Of a DNA stretch of 64,000 nucleotides, positions 17,577-27,601 are shown piece after piece (positions within the stretch are counted from its first letter, which is position 1; each line of letters starts with the position of its first letter). Made by a program: the position numbers and the translations under genes. Location: positions 1,612,001 through 1,676,000 of the forward strand of contig NZ_CP107935.1 of assembly GCF_036038375.1 (NCBI RefSeq), read 5' to 3'. Source of the DNA: Streptomyces sp. NBC_00414. Its GTDB lineage: Bacteria > Actinomycetota > Actinomycetes > Streptomycetales > Streptomycetaceae. Below the pieces are notes generated by a model. The model ran no database searches. It was not told the DNA's origin and worked only from the letters and a program-made list of their open reading frames with translations.

Positions 17577-19625
17577 TCACCAGGGGTGGGTCAGGGTCGC
17601 GGGGGCCGACGCGGTGTAAAGCTCCCCAACGGCCCGCAATTCGAACCTCGCCGCCGCCTCGCCTCCTTCTGCTGTCAGCCCTCCAACGAAGAATGCCAGC
17701 TGAGCGGTTCCGCCGAGGAAGCGCCGGGTGCCGTCGGGCAGCACCCGGTGCAGCGTGTAGTGGCGTACGCCGCCGCCGGTGGGCGCGCGCCAGGCCAGGC
17801 GCAGGTCGCCTCCGGAGGCAGCGGTGACGCTCGCGCCGACGGGCGTGCCCGGGGCCTGAGCGTCCTGATCGCGTACGGCGAGCCCGCCGAGCCGCCACTT
17901 CACGGCGCCCCCGGTCCCGGTGAGCCGGACCCCGAGGGCGTGCACCGTGCCACCGGCCGGCAGACCGGTCAGCCGTACGGTCGAGGTCTCCCAGCCGTCA
18001 CCCGCGGTCACCGGGAAGTAGGTGTACGTGTACGGCTGCCCCGGACCGGACGGTTCGGCGGTGGCGACGGCCAGTTCGACCGTCGCGTTCCCCGAGTCGG
18101 TCCGGTGGGTCAGTTCGACGACCGTGTCCGCGCCGAGCGGCAGGCGGGTCGAGTAGAGGTCGAGGGTGGTGGGCGCGTCCAGGGTGCCGTCGACCAGGAC
18201 GCTGCTGCCGCCGCGCCAGGCGTCCGCGAAGTCGAAGGTGACGGCGGGGTGTTGACCCGTGGTGCGCGTGACCCAGCGCCGGGACGGCAGCCGGTCCTGG
18301 AGACCGAGGTGGTTCCACTGAGCTGCCGACGTGACCTCGCCGTCCTCGTACCAGCGCAGTCCGTGGCCCGTGTTGAAGGTGCTCGCGAAGGGCAGCCCGG
18401 AGACCGTCGAGCGGTCGGCGACGGATACGGCGGGCGCCCGCCAGGTGTCGGTGGTGTCGGGCCGGGCCGGATCGAGTGAACGCCCGCTCCAGAACCGGTC
18501 GTCGGAGGCGTGGAAGTCGCCGGGGGTGCGGGTGGCGGGCAGGTGGTTGCGGGTCCACTCGGGCCGGTAGAAGCCCACCGAGACGACATGCGCCGAGCCG
18601 CTGGGCACCATGGCGTCCCAGTTCACGGACCGGTTCCAGCCGTTGGCCTCGACATCGACGCCCGCCCACAGCTCGTAGCGGTTCCGGCCGATCTGCTGGG
18701 CGTTCGTACCAGAGGAGGCGAGGCTGCTCGCCGACCAGCGGAAGTCGATGAACATCGTGTCGGCGGCCTGGTAGAACACCCTGTTCTGGTTGTTGAGGGC
18801 GCCCTGCCAGCTCACCGAGCCGCTCACGGTCATGGAGTCGTACCAGGTGACCCGCTGCCCCTTGGCCCGGCTGAGCGCCTTGAGTTCGGTGAGGAAACCG
18901 AGCATGTCGGTGGCGAGTGCCGCGTTGCCGCCGCTCGTCTCGGCGTTGACGAACCAGCCGTCGAAGCCGTACGCCTCGGCGACCGCGACGAGTTGGGCGG
19001 CCAGCGGGTAGTGCCCCGCCGCGTCCTTCTGCACCAGGTCGCGGGTCCACTGCAGCTGACCGCCGTACGCGGCGGGCGGCAGGAACACATTGCCGAGGAC
19101 GGGTACGCCGTGCCGGTGCGCGGCGTCCACGACGGGCGCGTTCGGCGCGAGGATCAGACCTTCGCCCGAGGAGCCGCCCCAGAAGACCAGTTCGTCGACG
19201 TAACTCCAGTGGGTGAGCGCGTAGTAGTCGGCGGTGGCCGCGCCCTGCGAGGGGTTGCTCGCGGTGGGGCCGAAGGAGACCAGCGACTGGATACGGGCCT
19301 GGCCGTCGCGGGCCGTCGTGTTCACCGGGGTCGGGGTGAACCGCTCGGCGAGCGGCACGGACGCCGTGTTGAAGGCGAGGTCGGCGTCGTCGGCGGCGGT
19401 CCACGCCTTCAGACTGCGCCAGGTGATGCCCGCGCCCGGCGAGCCCGAGGGGAACGAGTCCGGGTACCAGTAGGACGCGTACGGCTGCGGTGCCGCGGCG
19501 GCCTCGGCGCCGGCGGCGGACGACGCCCCGGCCCTCGGGTCGGCGGTGGCGGGGGACGCCGGGATCACGGCGGCCGCCGCTCCGGTGCCGGCGACGAGCA
19601 GGACGGTGCGTCTGGTGGGGTTCAC
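17577..19625 (-). CDS. Secreted GH85 endo-beta-N-acetylglucosaminidase
   Basis: Enzyme of 682 aa that cleaves the chitobiose core of N-glycans. The N-terminus is a Tat-like export signal (twin Arg at residues 5-6, hydrophobic stretch, cleavage near the Ala at about 28). The GH85 barrel follows, with the catalytic Asn227/Glu229 pair in FDGWFVNAET, matching the family's N-x-E arrangement for substrate-assisted catalysis. The C-terminal half contains beta-sandwich and FN3-like modules. GTG 19625 was chosen because AGGAGG lies 9 nt upstream; the TTG two codons earlier is too close to it. The export signal implies release of glycans from glycoproteins outside the cell. Confidence 0.93.
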   Translation of the reverse strand: MNPTRRTVLLVAGTGAAAAVIPASPATADPRAGASSAAGAEAAAAPQPYASYWYPDSFPSGSPGAGITWRSLKAWTAADDADLAFNTASVPLAERFTPTPVNTTARDGQARIQSLVSFGPTASNPSQGAATADYYALTHWSYVDELVFWGGSSGEGLILAPNAPVVDAAHRHGVPVLGNVFLPPAAYGGQLQWTRDLVQKDAAGHYPLAAQLVAVAEAYGFDGWFVNAETSGGNAALATDMLGFLTELKALSRAKGQRVTWYDSMTVSGSVSWQGALNNQNRVFYQAADTMFIDFRWSASSLASSGTNAQQIGRNRYELWAGVDVEANGWNRSVNWDAMVPSGSAHVVSVGFYRPEWTRNHLPATRTPGDFHASDDRFWSGRSLDPARPDTTDTWRAPAVSVADRSTVSGLPFASTFNTGHGLRWYEDGEVTSAAQWNHLGLQDRLPSRRWVTRTTGQHPAVTFDFADAWRGGSSVLVDGTLDAPTTLDLYSTRLPLGADTVVELTHRTDSGNATVELAVATAEPSGPGQPYTYTYFPVTAGDGWETSTVRLTGLPAGGTVHALGVRLTGTGGAVKWRLGGLAVRDQDAQAPGTPVGASVTAASGGDLRLAWRAPTGGGVRHYTLHRVLPDGTRRFLGGTAQLAFFVGGLTAEGGEAAARFELRAVGELYTASAPATLTHPW

Positions 19626-19684
19626 GAGCAAGTGCCTCCTTGTGGGAGTTCTTGTTTCCTGTGGGGGTCACGGAACCTGAGGGA

Positions 19685-20923
19685 CTAGTGCATCCGATCC
19701 GGTGTGACGACTTCGGTGATGCCTCGTGCCGTGAGGTGCTCCCCGTCGCTCGCGCGGGACGCGAGGACGGTGGTCGGTCGGGCGCCGTCGGCGGTGAGCC
19801 GGAAGAACGCCTCGAACACCGGGCCGCCCGGCGCGCAGACGGAACGGCCGGCGGGGTCGTCGGGGACGACGAGTGCGGTGGTGCGGGCCTTGGGCGGGTC
19901 CGGGTGCTCGCGGGCCGAGCGGGCGGCGCGGGCGAGCGCCCGCGCGCTGTCCTTGGGCCGGCGGTCGTTGCTCAACAGCCCGAGTCCGTATTCGAGTTCG
20001 GGGAAGTCGGCGAGGTCGCGGGACACGTCGTGGGAGCACCACCAGGTGATGCCCCAGAGGTCCGGGCAGTCCAGGGCGTTCGCGACGGTCGCCTCGGTGA
20101 AGGCGGCGGCGTGCTCGGCGGGGACCAGCGGGGCCGGTGCGCCAACCTCCTGGAGCCAGACCGGGCGCGCCGAGTCGTCGGCCCATGCCTTGCTCAGCTC
20201 GATCAGATAGGCGGCGTGGTGTTCGGTCGCGACGCCGGTACGTCCGTGCCGCTGGGCCGTGCCGTTGAAGACCCACGAGTGGACGGCGGTGACGGCGCCG
20301 CGCCGGGCGGCCTGGGCCGGGGTGAACGGCATGTCGTCCTGGTACCAGGCCGCGTCGTACTCCGCGTGCAGATGCAGCTTGCCCGGCGCGCCCTTCTCGC
20401 ACGCCGTGAGCATCCGCTCCAGCCAGGTGTCGATCAGGTCGGGTGTCGCCCGGTCGGGATCCGGGTGCGGGCCCGCCGAGAACTGGTTGACCTCGTTGCC
20501 CACGGTCATGCCGATGAAGTTGGGCCGGTCGGCGAGGGCCGCGGCGAGGGTCCGCAGGTACTCGGCCTGTCCTTCGACGACCTCGGGGTCGGTGAAGAGG
20601 CTGCGCCGGTGCCAGGTCTGCGTCCAGGCGGGCAGGAAGTCGAAGCTCGACAGGTGACCTTGCAGCCCGTCCACGTTGACGTCCATGCCCCGCTCGGCGG
20701 CCGCGTCCGCGAGGGCGACGAGCTGTTCCACGGCGCGCGGGCGGATCAGCGAGCGGTTCGGCTGGAAATAGGGCCAGATCGGAAAGACCCGTATGTGGTC
20801 CAGGCCGAGTGCGGCGATCGAGTCGAGGTCGGCGCGCACGGAGTCGAGGTCGAAGTCGAGCCAGTGATGGAACCACCCTTCGCTCGGGGTGTAGTTGACG
20901 CCGAAGCGCACGGCAGAAGACAT
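19685..20923 (-). CDS. GH5_18-like cytoplasmic beta-mannosidase
   Basis: TIM-barrel glycoside hydrolase of 412 aa resembling GH5. The acid/base is probably Glu144 (TVGNEVNQ) and the nucleophile Glu259 (VWLQEVGAP); the intervening HSWVFNGTAQ and the WGITWWCSHD strand fit the barrel. There is no signal peptide. Actinobacterial GH5 subfamily 18 enzymes that cut the Man-beta-1,4-GlcNAc linkage of the N-glycan core occur next to GH85 and GH38 genes, as here, so that specificity is proposed; subfamily assignment is by context and memory of the family rather than a search. The gene lies between the GH85 gene and the CUT1 permeases, 179 bp from the latter. Confidence 0.8.
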   Translation of the reverse strand: MSSAVRFGVNYTPSEGWFHHWLDFDLDSVRADLDSIAALGLDHIRVFPIWPYFQPNRSLIRPRAVEQLVALADAAAERGMDVNVDGLQGHLSSFDFLPAWTQTWHRRSLFTDPEVVEGQAEYLRTLAAALADRPNFIGMTVGNEVNQFSAGPHPDPDRATPDLIDTWLERMLTACEKGAPGKLHLHAEYDAAWYQDDMPFTPAQAARRGAVTAVHSWVFNGTAQRHGRTGVATEHHAAYLIELSKAWADDSARPVWLQEVGAPAPLVPAEHAAAFTEATVANALDCPDLWGITWWCSHDVSRDLADFPELEYGLGLLSNDRRPKDSARALARAARSAREHPDPPKARTTALVVPDDPAGRSVCAPGGPVFEAFFRLTADGARPTTVLASRASDGEHLTARGITEVVTPDRMH

Positions 20924-21000
20924 CCGGGAGTCCTAGTCCTGTTTCTGTGGTGCGTACGTGGGGGTGTGCGGCCTGCTCGCCGAGGTGAGGGGCGGCCCCC

Positions 21001-21028
21001 GCCCCTCAGGGGCGCGGGGAACTGCGCG
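21001..21028 (+). repeat. Dispersed intergenic repeat, copy between GH5 and permease
   Basis: Core aggggcgcggggaactgcgcg at 21008-21028, with gcccctcaggggc (21001-21013) forming a short hairpin at its start. It is located in the 179-bp gap of the N-glycan block. Confidence 0.75.
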
Positions 21029-21102
21029 ACCAGCCCTCACCGGCCCGCGCCCGACGCTCGGGCACCGCTCCCCTCCGGGCACGCGGCCGACGGCCGCGAC
21101 CC

Positions 21103-22013
<911 letters not shown>

Positions 22014-22017
<4 letters not shown>

Positions 22018-23003
22018 GCGTCCTCCTTCCGGTCGGCGCGCAGCACGAGCAGCATCAGCGCGACGGTGACGACGAAGACGACGACGGAGATGGCGGAGGC
22101 GTAGCCGACCCGGCCGGTCAGGCCGGTGCCGGTGCGCTGGACGAGCATCACGAGTGTGGTGTCCTCGCCCGCGGGGCCGCCGCCCGGTCCCGCCATCAGG
22201 TACACCTCGGAGAACACCTTGAAGGCGGCGACCGAGGAGAGCGCGCCGACCAGCACCATCGTGGAGCGGACGGCGGGCACGGTGACCGTGAGGAAGCGGC
22301 GGATCGTGCCCGCGCCGTCCACGGCCGCGGCCTCGTGCAGCTCACGCGGCACGTTGGCGAGCGCGGCCAGGTAAATGATCATGTAGTAGCCGAGGCCCTT
22401 CCAGACCGTGACGGTCATGGCGCTCAGCAGGAGCAGCCACTGGTCGCTCAGGAAGCCGACCCTGCCGACACCGATCGCCTCCAACAGCGAGTTCACCAGG
22501 CCGCGTTCGTCGAGCAGCCACACCCAGATGAGGCCCACCACGACGATGGACGCGACGACCGGGGTGTAGAAGGCCGACCGGAAGAAGGCGATGCCGGGAA
22601 TGTTCTTCTGGACCAGGAGCGCGAGCAGCAGGGGCAGCAGGACGAGCGCGGGGACGACCCCGACGACGTACAGCGTGCTGTTGCGCAGGCCGATCCAGAA
22701 CATCTCGTCGTGCAGCAGTTCCCGGAAGTTGGCCAGGCCCACGAACTCGCCGGGGATCAGGGTCCGGCGGTCCGTGAAGGCGTTGACCACGGTCGAGACG
22801 AACGGGTAGAGGATGAAAACGCCGACCACCAGCAGTCCCGGAGCGGCGAACAGCCAGGGACTGGTGGGCAGTTGGCGCCGAACCCGCGCCACGGTCCCGT
22901 CGGGGGCCGCCCCGGGAGGACCCGCACCCGCGGACGCCCTGCCGGAGGCGGCCTTACGGGAGGAACCGGTACTGGAGGAGGCGGTGCTGGAAGAGGCGGC
23001 CAT
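22014..23003 (-). CDS. CUT1 ABC transporter permease (MalF/UgpA type)
   Basis: Inner-membrane permease of 329 aa. A Ser/Ala/Gly-rich cytoplasmic N-terminus (about 1-45) precedes six membrane helices. The EAA motif appears as ELHEAAAVDGAGTIRRFLTVTVP near residue 220. The ATG at 23003 lies 5 bp after the stop of the binding-protein gene and is preferred to the upstream in-frame start, which lies inside that gene. It forms a heterodimeric channel with the MalG-type partner, with which it overlaps by 4 bp. Confidence 0.92.
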
Positions 23004-23008
23004 GTCGG

Positions 23009-24298
23009 TCAGCCCTGCTGCTGGAGCAGGCGGTCGCACGCCTTGACAGCGTTGTCGAGTGCCTCCTTGGGGCTCACCTTGCCCTGCAGCGCCTTGGCGA
23101 CGGAGTTGCGCAGCTCGGTCTTCATCTGCTCGCTGAACAGGACCGGCGTGTAGTTGGCCGCGTTCTTCAGGGACTTGGCGGCGGCGATCCGTACGCGGGT
23201 CTCGTCCGTGCCGTCCTCCTCGGTGAAGTACGGGTCGTCGAGCGAACCGGCGGTGCTCGGGAAGATGGCGACCTTCTTGGCGAACGACATCTGGTTCTGT
23301 GCGTCGGTGACGAAGTGCGCGAAGGCGACGGCGGCGGGCTTCTGCTTGGTCTGCGCGTTCACCATCACGCCCATGACGTACATGTTGACCTTGCCGGTGC
23401 TGGTGATCTGGTCGGTGATGCCGATGTTCTTGTAGAGGTTCGGCGCCTGCTTCTTGAAGTTGCCGAGGTCCAGGGCGCTGCCCGGGTTCATGGCGACGGC
23501 ACCGGTGAGGAACTTCTTGCCGGACGACTCGGGGGTCGCGGTCAGCGCCTGCGAGTCCAGGGCCTTGGCGTCGTACAACTCCTTGTACTTGCTGAGGAGT
23601 TCCACACCCTTGGCGTCGTTGAAGGCGAAGGCCGTGCCCTCCTTGTTCATCAGCTCGACGCCGTAGCGGCCGAAGTCCTCGATGGTGGGCACGTTCGCGA
23701 GGGTCGCGACCTTGCCGTCGCTCTTGTCCGCCAGCTCAAGGGCGTTGTCGAAGAGTTCGTCGTACGTCTTCGGAGGCTTCGACGCGTCCAGGCCGGCCTC
23801 CTTGAACAGCGACTTGTTGTAGAACAGCGGGCCGGTGTTCAGATACCAGGGGAAGGCGTACGTGCCGTCCATGCCCGGTATCTCGTGGCTGGCCCACGCG
23901 TCCGGCAGGTACTCCTTCTTGTACTTCGCGGCGGCCTTGTCCAGGTCCAGCGCGAGGCCCGCCTTCGCGAGCGGGGCGACGAGGTCCGGCGAGACGTTCA
24001 CGACGTCGGGCAGGGTGCCGCCGGCCGCGTCCGCGCTGATCTTGTCGGCGTAGCCCTCGGCGGGCTGGTCGACCCACTTCACGTTCGTGCCGGGGTACTT
24101 CTTCTCGAAATCGGCGACCAGACCCTCGAAGTACGGCTTGAAGTTCGCCCGCAGGTTCCAGGTCTGGAAGGTGATGTCGCCCTCGACCTTGCCGGAGGCG
24201 TCCGTGGAACCGCTGTCGTCACCCCCGGAGCCGCAGGCGCTGAGCGGCAGGACCAGGGCGACAACTGCGGCGGCGAGTGCTCTGCGAGGCATGCGCAC
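23009..24298 (-). CDS. CUT1 extracellular solute-binding lipoprotein
   Basis: Binding protein of 429 aa for an oligosaccharide ABC importer (SBP_bac_1 fold). The signal ends in the lipobox LSACGS at about residues 17-22, followed by a Gly/Asp/Ser-rich linker. The mature domain begins DITFQTWNLRANFKPYF, typical of the family. GTG 24298 is chosen because AAGGAG lies 10 nt upstream; the ATG two codons later is the alternative. It heads the transporter operon, and three CTAA...TTAG operator-like sites occupy the gap to the divergent LacI gene. Given the GH85/GH38/GH5 neighbours, N-glycan-derived Man(n)GlcNAc is the proposed ligand. Confidence 0.9.
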   Translation of the reverse strand: MRMPRRALAAAVVALVLPLSACGSGGDDSGSTDASGKVEGDITFQTWNLRANFKPYFEGLVADFEKKYPGTNVKWVDQPAEGYADKISADAAGGTLPDVVNVSPDLVAPLAKAGLALDLDKAAAKYKKEYLPDAWASHEIPGMDGTYAFPWYLNTGPLFYNKSLFKEAGLDASKPPKTYDELFDNALELADKSDGKVATLANVPTIEDFGRYGVELMNKEGTAFAFNDAKGVELLSKYKELYDAKALDSQALTATPESSGKKFLTGAVAMNPGSALDLGNFKKQAPNLYKNIGITDQITSTGKVNMYVMGVMVNAQTKQKPAAVAFAHFVTDAQNQMSFAKKVAIFPSTAGSLDDPYFTEEDGTDETRVRIAAAKSLKNAANYTPVLFSEQMKTELRNSVAKALQGKVSPKEALDNAVKACDRLLQQQG

Positions 24299-24389
24299 GG
24301 TGACCGGGCTCCTTTGTGACGGTGTGGCCAGGGGGTGACGGGCAGACCTTGCATCCATCGCGGTGGGGAAGTCAATGGATTCCGTCTCA

Positions 24390-24492
24390 CTAAATTCATT
24401 AGCTCGACATAAAAGCAGGTCAGAGGCTCACGACGCACCTCTTGCAACGGATCACTAATGCGCTTTAGAGTGGTCCAGCTCAAGCGCTTTAG
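24390..24492. promoter_or_regulatory. Three LacI-type operators
   Basis: Sites: ctaaattcattag (24390-24402), ctaatgcgctttag (24455-24468) and ctcaagcgctttag (24479-24492). The latter two differ by one or two bases from the perfect palindrome CTAAAGCGCTTTAG, whose central CG step is typical of LacI-family operators, and are 24 bp apart centre to centre. They lie between the divergent binding-protein and LacI genes, so the regulator probably controls both directions. Confidence 0.7.
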
Positions 24493-24559
24493 TACCGAGC
24501 TCCATTGAGCAGTGCTCCAGGCGGAGCCACCTGCGGGGCTTCAGTGAAATGGGGAGCAG

Positions 24560-25618
24560 TTGCCAGCCAAGCGGTCTCCCGCGCGCCGGCCGACGATGAA
24601 GGACATCGCGCAGCGCGCCGGGGTCTCCGAGAGCGCGGTCTCGTTCGCGCTCAACGACCGGCCCGGGGTCTCCGAGATCACCCGGGACCGGGTGCGCCGG
24701 GTCGCCGAGCAGCTGGGCTGGCGGCCCAGCACGGCGGCGCGCCAGCTGTCCGGCGAGGGCACGGCAACGGTCGGCCTCGTCCTGGCCAGGCCCGCGGACA
24801 CGCTCGGCGTGGACTCGTTCTTCCTGCAGCTCATCTCGGGCATCCAGGAGGTCCTGGCGGAGCGTCATCTCGGCCTGCTCTTCCAGGTGGTCGAGGACGT
24901 CGACGACGAGTGCGCGGTGTACCGGCGCTGGTGGGCCGAGCACCGCGTGGACGGGGTACTGGTCGTCGATCCGCGGACCGACGACGCCCGCCCCGACCTG
25001 CTCGACGAGCTGGGGCTGCCCGCGGTGGTCATCGGCGGGGCGCCGGACGCCCGGCATCCGGGGCTGTCCACGGTCTGGGCGGACGACGCGGGCGCGATGG
25101 CGTCCGTCGTGGGACGGCTGTACGAACTGGGCCACCGGCGGATCGTGCACATCGCGGGTCTGCCCGGCCTCGCGCACACCGAGCGGCGGATCCGCACGCT
25201 GCGCGCCGAGGCCGATCGGCGCGGGCTCGCGGAGGTGCGCTCGGTGACCACGGACTACTCCGACGCGGAGGGGGCGGCGGTCACTCGCCGTGTCCTGGAG
25301 AGCGGTGTGCTGGAGGGTGGTTCGCCACCGACCGCGCTCGTCTACGACAACGACGTGATGGCCGTCGCCGGGGTCGCCGCCGCGACGGAGCTGGGCTTCT
25401 CGGTGCCGGGTGACGTGTCGGTCGTCGCCTGGGAGGACTCGGCGCTGTGCCGCATGGTCAAGCCGTGGCTGTCGGCGCTGTCCCGGGACACGGTGGAGTT
25501 CGGGCGGACCGCGGCGAAGGAGTTGACGTCGCTGCTGGACGGAGGGGCCGCGCGGGCTGTGGGGGTGCCTGTGCCGGCACTGATCGAACGCGACAGCACG
25601 GGGCCCTGCGGGGCTTGA
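24560..25618 (+). CDS. LacI-family transcriptional regulator
   Basis: Regulator of 352 aa. The helix-turn-helix begins at MKDIAQRAGVSESAVSFALN (residues 13-32), with the hinge helix at about 55-68. The effector-binding domain follows, with DSFFLQLISGIQEVL and the WEDSALCRM strand of the family. The TTG at 24560 gives twelve residues ahead of MKDIA; the ATG at 24596 is the alternative but lacks a nearby ribosome site. It is divergent from the CUT1 transporter operon and presumably represses it and the linked glycosidase genes until a glycan-derived sugar binds. The effector is unknown. Confidence 0.9.
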   Translation: MPAKRSPARRPTMKDIAQRAGVSESAVSFALNDRPGVSEITRDRVRRVAEQLGWRPSTAARQLSGEGTATVGLVLARPADTLGVDSFFLQLISGIQEVLAERHLGLLFQVVEDVDDECAVYRRWWAEHRVDGVLVVDPRTDDARPDLLDELGLPAVVIGGAPDARHPGLSTVWADDAGAMASVVGRLYELGHRRIVHIAGLPGLAHTERRIRTLRAEADRRGLAEVRSVTTDYSDAEGAAVTRRVLESGVLEGGSPPTALVYDNDVMAVAGVAAATELGFSVPGDVSVVAWEDSALCRMVKPWLSALSRDTVEFGRTAAKELTSLLDGGAARAVGVPVPALIERDSTGPCGA

Positions 25619-25722
25619 GCGGGGTGGGGGCGGGGGCGGTTCGTCGCATTGCGACGGGCACCCCCCACCTGCCCCCTGCGGGGGTGCGTCTTTTACTGTC
25701 TGCGGGTGAGTGAGGGCTGGCC

Positions 25723-25968
25723 GCGCAGTTCCCCGCGCCCCTGGGGCGAGTGGGGGACACGGCCGTATGTGTAGTGCGGGGCGCTCATGGTCGGGTGCGC
25801 AGTCCCCGCGCCCCTGGGGTGAGTGGGGGACACGGCCGTATGTGTAGTGCGGGGCGCTCGTGGCCGGGTGCGCAGTTCCCCGCGCCCCTGGGGTGGGTGG
25901 GGGGCACGGCTGTGTGTCTGGTGCGGGGCGCTCGTGGCTGGGTGCGCGGTTCCTCGCGCCCCTGAGTG
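25723..25968 (-). repeat. Tandem array of a ~74-bp unit containing the dispersed repeat core
   Basis: The 364-bp gap 25619-25982 holds no gene. It contains units starting with gcgcag(t)tccccgcgcccctg at 25723, 25797 and 25870 and a final partial unit at 25944, so the period is 74, 73 and 74 bp. Each full unit also carries a gagtgggggacacggccg stretch and a gtgcggggcgctc segment. The core is the reverse orientation of the repeat seen elsewhere in the window. It lies between the convergent LacI and GH29 genes. Confidence 0.9.
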
Positions 25969-25982
25969 GGTGTTCTCTGTCC

Positions 25983-27530
25983 TCAGAGGGTGGAGCGGTG
26001 CAGTTCGAACTTGGAGAGGTGGGGAGGGCGGCGGGAGGCTGTCACCCGTACTCGCCAGTGCCTTGCTCGTACCGGGGTCGGTAGGAGCAGGATGCGGCCG
26101 GCACCCAGGGTGCCCGCCGCTGTCACCTGCTTCCAGGCCCCCTCCGTGTGGGCCTCGACCACCACGCCCTCCACCTGCTGGCCGTGGCGGATGTCCTCCG
26201 CGAGCCGGATGCGGTTGACCTCGCGAGGGCGGCCCAGGTCGACGGTGATCGTGCCCGGGGAGGAAGCCACCCTCGCCCCGCGTGTCAGGTCCCCCGGGAG
26301 TTCGCGGTCGATGCGCTCGCGGAACTCCCGCAGACGGGTGACGTCGGCGGCCGGGAGGAGACCCCGGTCGTCCGGCGGGACATTGAGCAGCAGCACAGCA
26401 TTGCGGCCCACGGAGCCGAAGTAGATGTCGGTCAACCGCTGCACGGACTTGGGCTGCTGGTCCGCGTGATAGAACCAGCCGTCCCGGATCGACACGTCGG
26501 CTTCCGCCGGCCACCACTGCAGGTGGTCGGCCACCGGCTGGGCGGCGACCAGGGCGTCCCGGCCTCCCATGTCGGGCGCGTCGTACGAGAGCGCGAAGTC
26601 CATGCGCCCGTTGGCCTTCTCCTGGACGGGTACGACGCTCCACTCGTTCTCGCGGGCGAAGCCGCCCTCGTTGCCGACCCAGCGCACATCGGGTCCGGAC
26701 ACGGCGACCGTGGCGTCCGGCACGAGGGTCCGGATCAGCGTGTACCAGCTGTCCCAGTCGTACGTCTCGACCTTGTCAGGCGGGATACGGCCCTGGGCTC
26801 CGTCGAACCAGACCTCGTCCACGGGCCCGTACTCGGTGAGGACCTCGTAGAGCTGGTCGAGCATATGGGCGCCGTAGTCGGTGGCCGGGAGGGTGAAGGT
26901 GGGCCCGTCCGGGCGGTCGACCCCCGGCACCGGGGTGGGGATGGTGCGCTCGGAGCGGGCGCTGCCGTTGGCGTACACGCCGTGCAGGTACTGGTTCTCG
27001 TCGGCAGGCGAGATGTAGACGCCGACCTTGAGCCCATGGCGCCGCATGGAGTCGGCGAACGAACGCAGCACGTCACCCCGCCCGCCCTGCCAACTGCTCG
27101 ACGCGACCGAGTGGTTGGTGTAGCGGGACGGGTAGAGCACGAATCCGTCATGGTGCTTGACAGTAAGAATGGCCAGCTTGAAACCGCCGTCGCGCAGGGC
27201 GCGGGCCCACTGGTCGGTGTCGAGGCCGACCGGCTGGAAGACGTCGGGGTCCTCGTCGCCGGTGCCCCATTCGAGGCCGGTGAAGGTGTTCACGCCGAAG
27301 TGCAGGAAGGCCGTCCGTTCGAGGGCCTGCCAGGCGATCTGCCGTTCCGTGGGCCGGACTCGGGAGGCCTTGCGGACCAGCTCGTCCGGGGAGTCGTCGG
27401 GACCGACGGGGATCCGGTACCACGGCTCCTCGGCAGAGGCGGAGGCGGCGGACGCGAGGACCAGGGACGTACCGCTGGACGCCACGAGTGCGGCGGCGGC
27501 CGTGACGAAGAGACGTCTGGAGACTGCCAT
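25983..27530 (-). CDS. Secreted GH29 alpha-L-fucosidase
   Basis: Enzyme of 515 aa that releases L-fucose from glycans. A Tat-like signal (SRRLFVTAA, then an Ala-rich stretch to about residue 33) implies export. The GH29 barrel shows VKHHDGFVLYPS at about 124-135 and the nucleophile Asp243 in EVWFDGAQG. The last ~130 residues resemble an F5/8 discoidin-type carbohydrate-binding domain. The GH20 gene is 71 bp upstream (after start choice), on the same strand. Together with the adjacent fucose operon this suggests removal of fucose from N-glycans followed by import and oxidation. Linkage preference is not visible from sequence. Confidence 0.93.
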   Translation of the reverse strand: MAVSRRLFVTAAAALVASSGTSLVLASAASASAEEPWYRIPVGPDDSPDELVRKASRVRPTERQIAWQALERTAFLHFGVNTFTGLEWGTGDEDPDVFQPVGLDTDQWARALRDGGFKLAILTVKHHDGFVLYPSRYTNHSVASSSWQGGRGDVLRSFADSMRRHGLKVGVYISPADENQYLHGVYANGSARSERTIPTPVPGVDRPDGPTFTLPATDYGAHMLDQLYEVLTEYGPVDEVWFDGAQGRIPPDKVETYDWDSWYTLIRTLVPDATVAVSGPDVRWVGNEGGFARENEWSVVPVQEKANGRMDFALSYDAPDMGGRDALVAAQPVADHLQWWPAEADVSIRDGWFYHADQQPKSVQRLTDIYFGSVGRNAVLLLNVPPDDRGLLPAADVTRLREFRERIDRELPGDLTRGARVASSPGTITVDLGRPREVNRIRLAEDIRHGQQVEGVVVEAHTEGAWKQVTAAGTLGAGRILLLPTPVRARHWRVRVTASRRPPHLSKFELHRSTL

Positions 27531-27601
27531 GCGGTCGAACTCCTCAAGGGCTACGGGTATACACGGCTTCGGACGGTGTACGGGTCATACGGCTGTACGG
27601 G

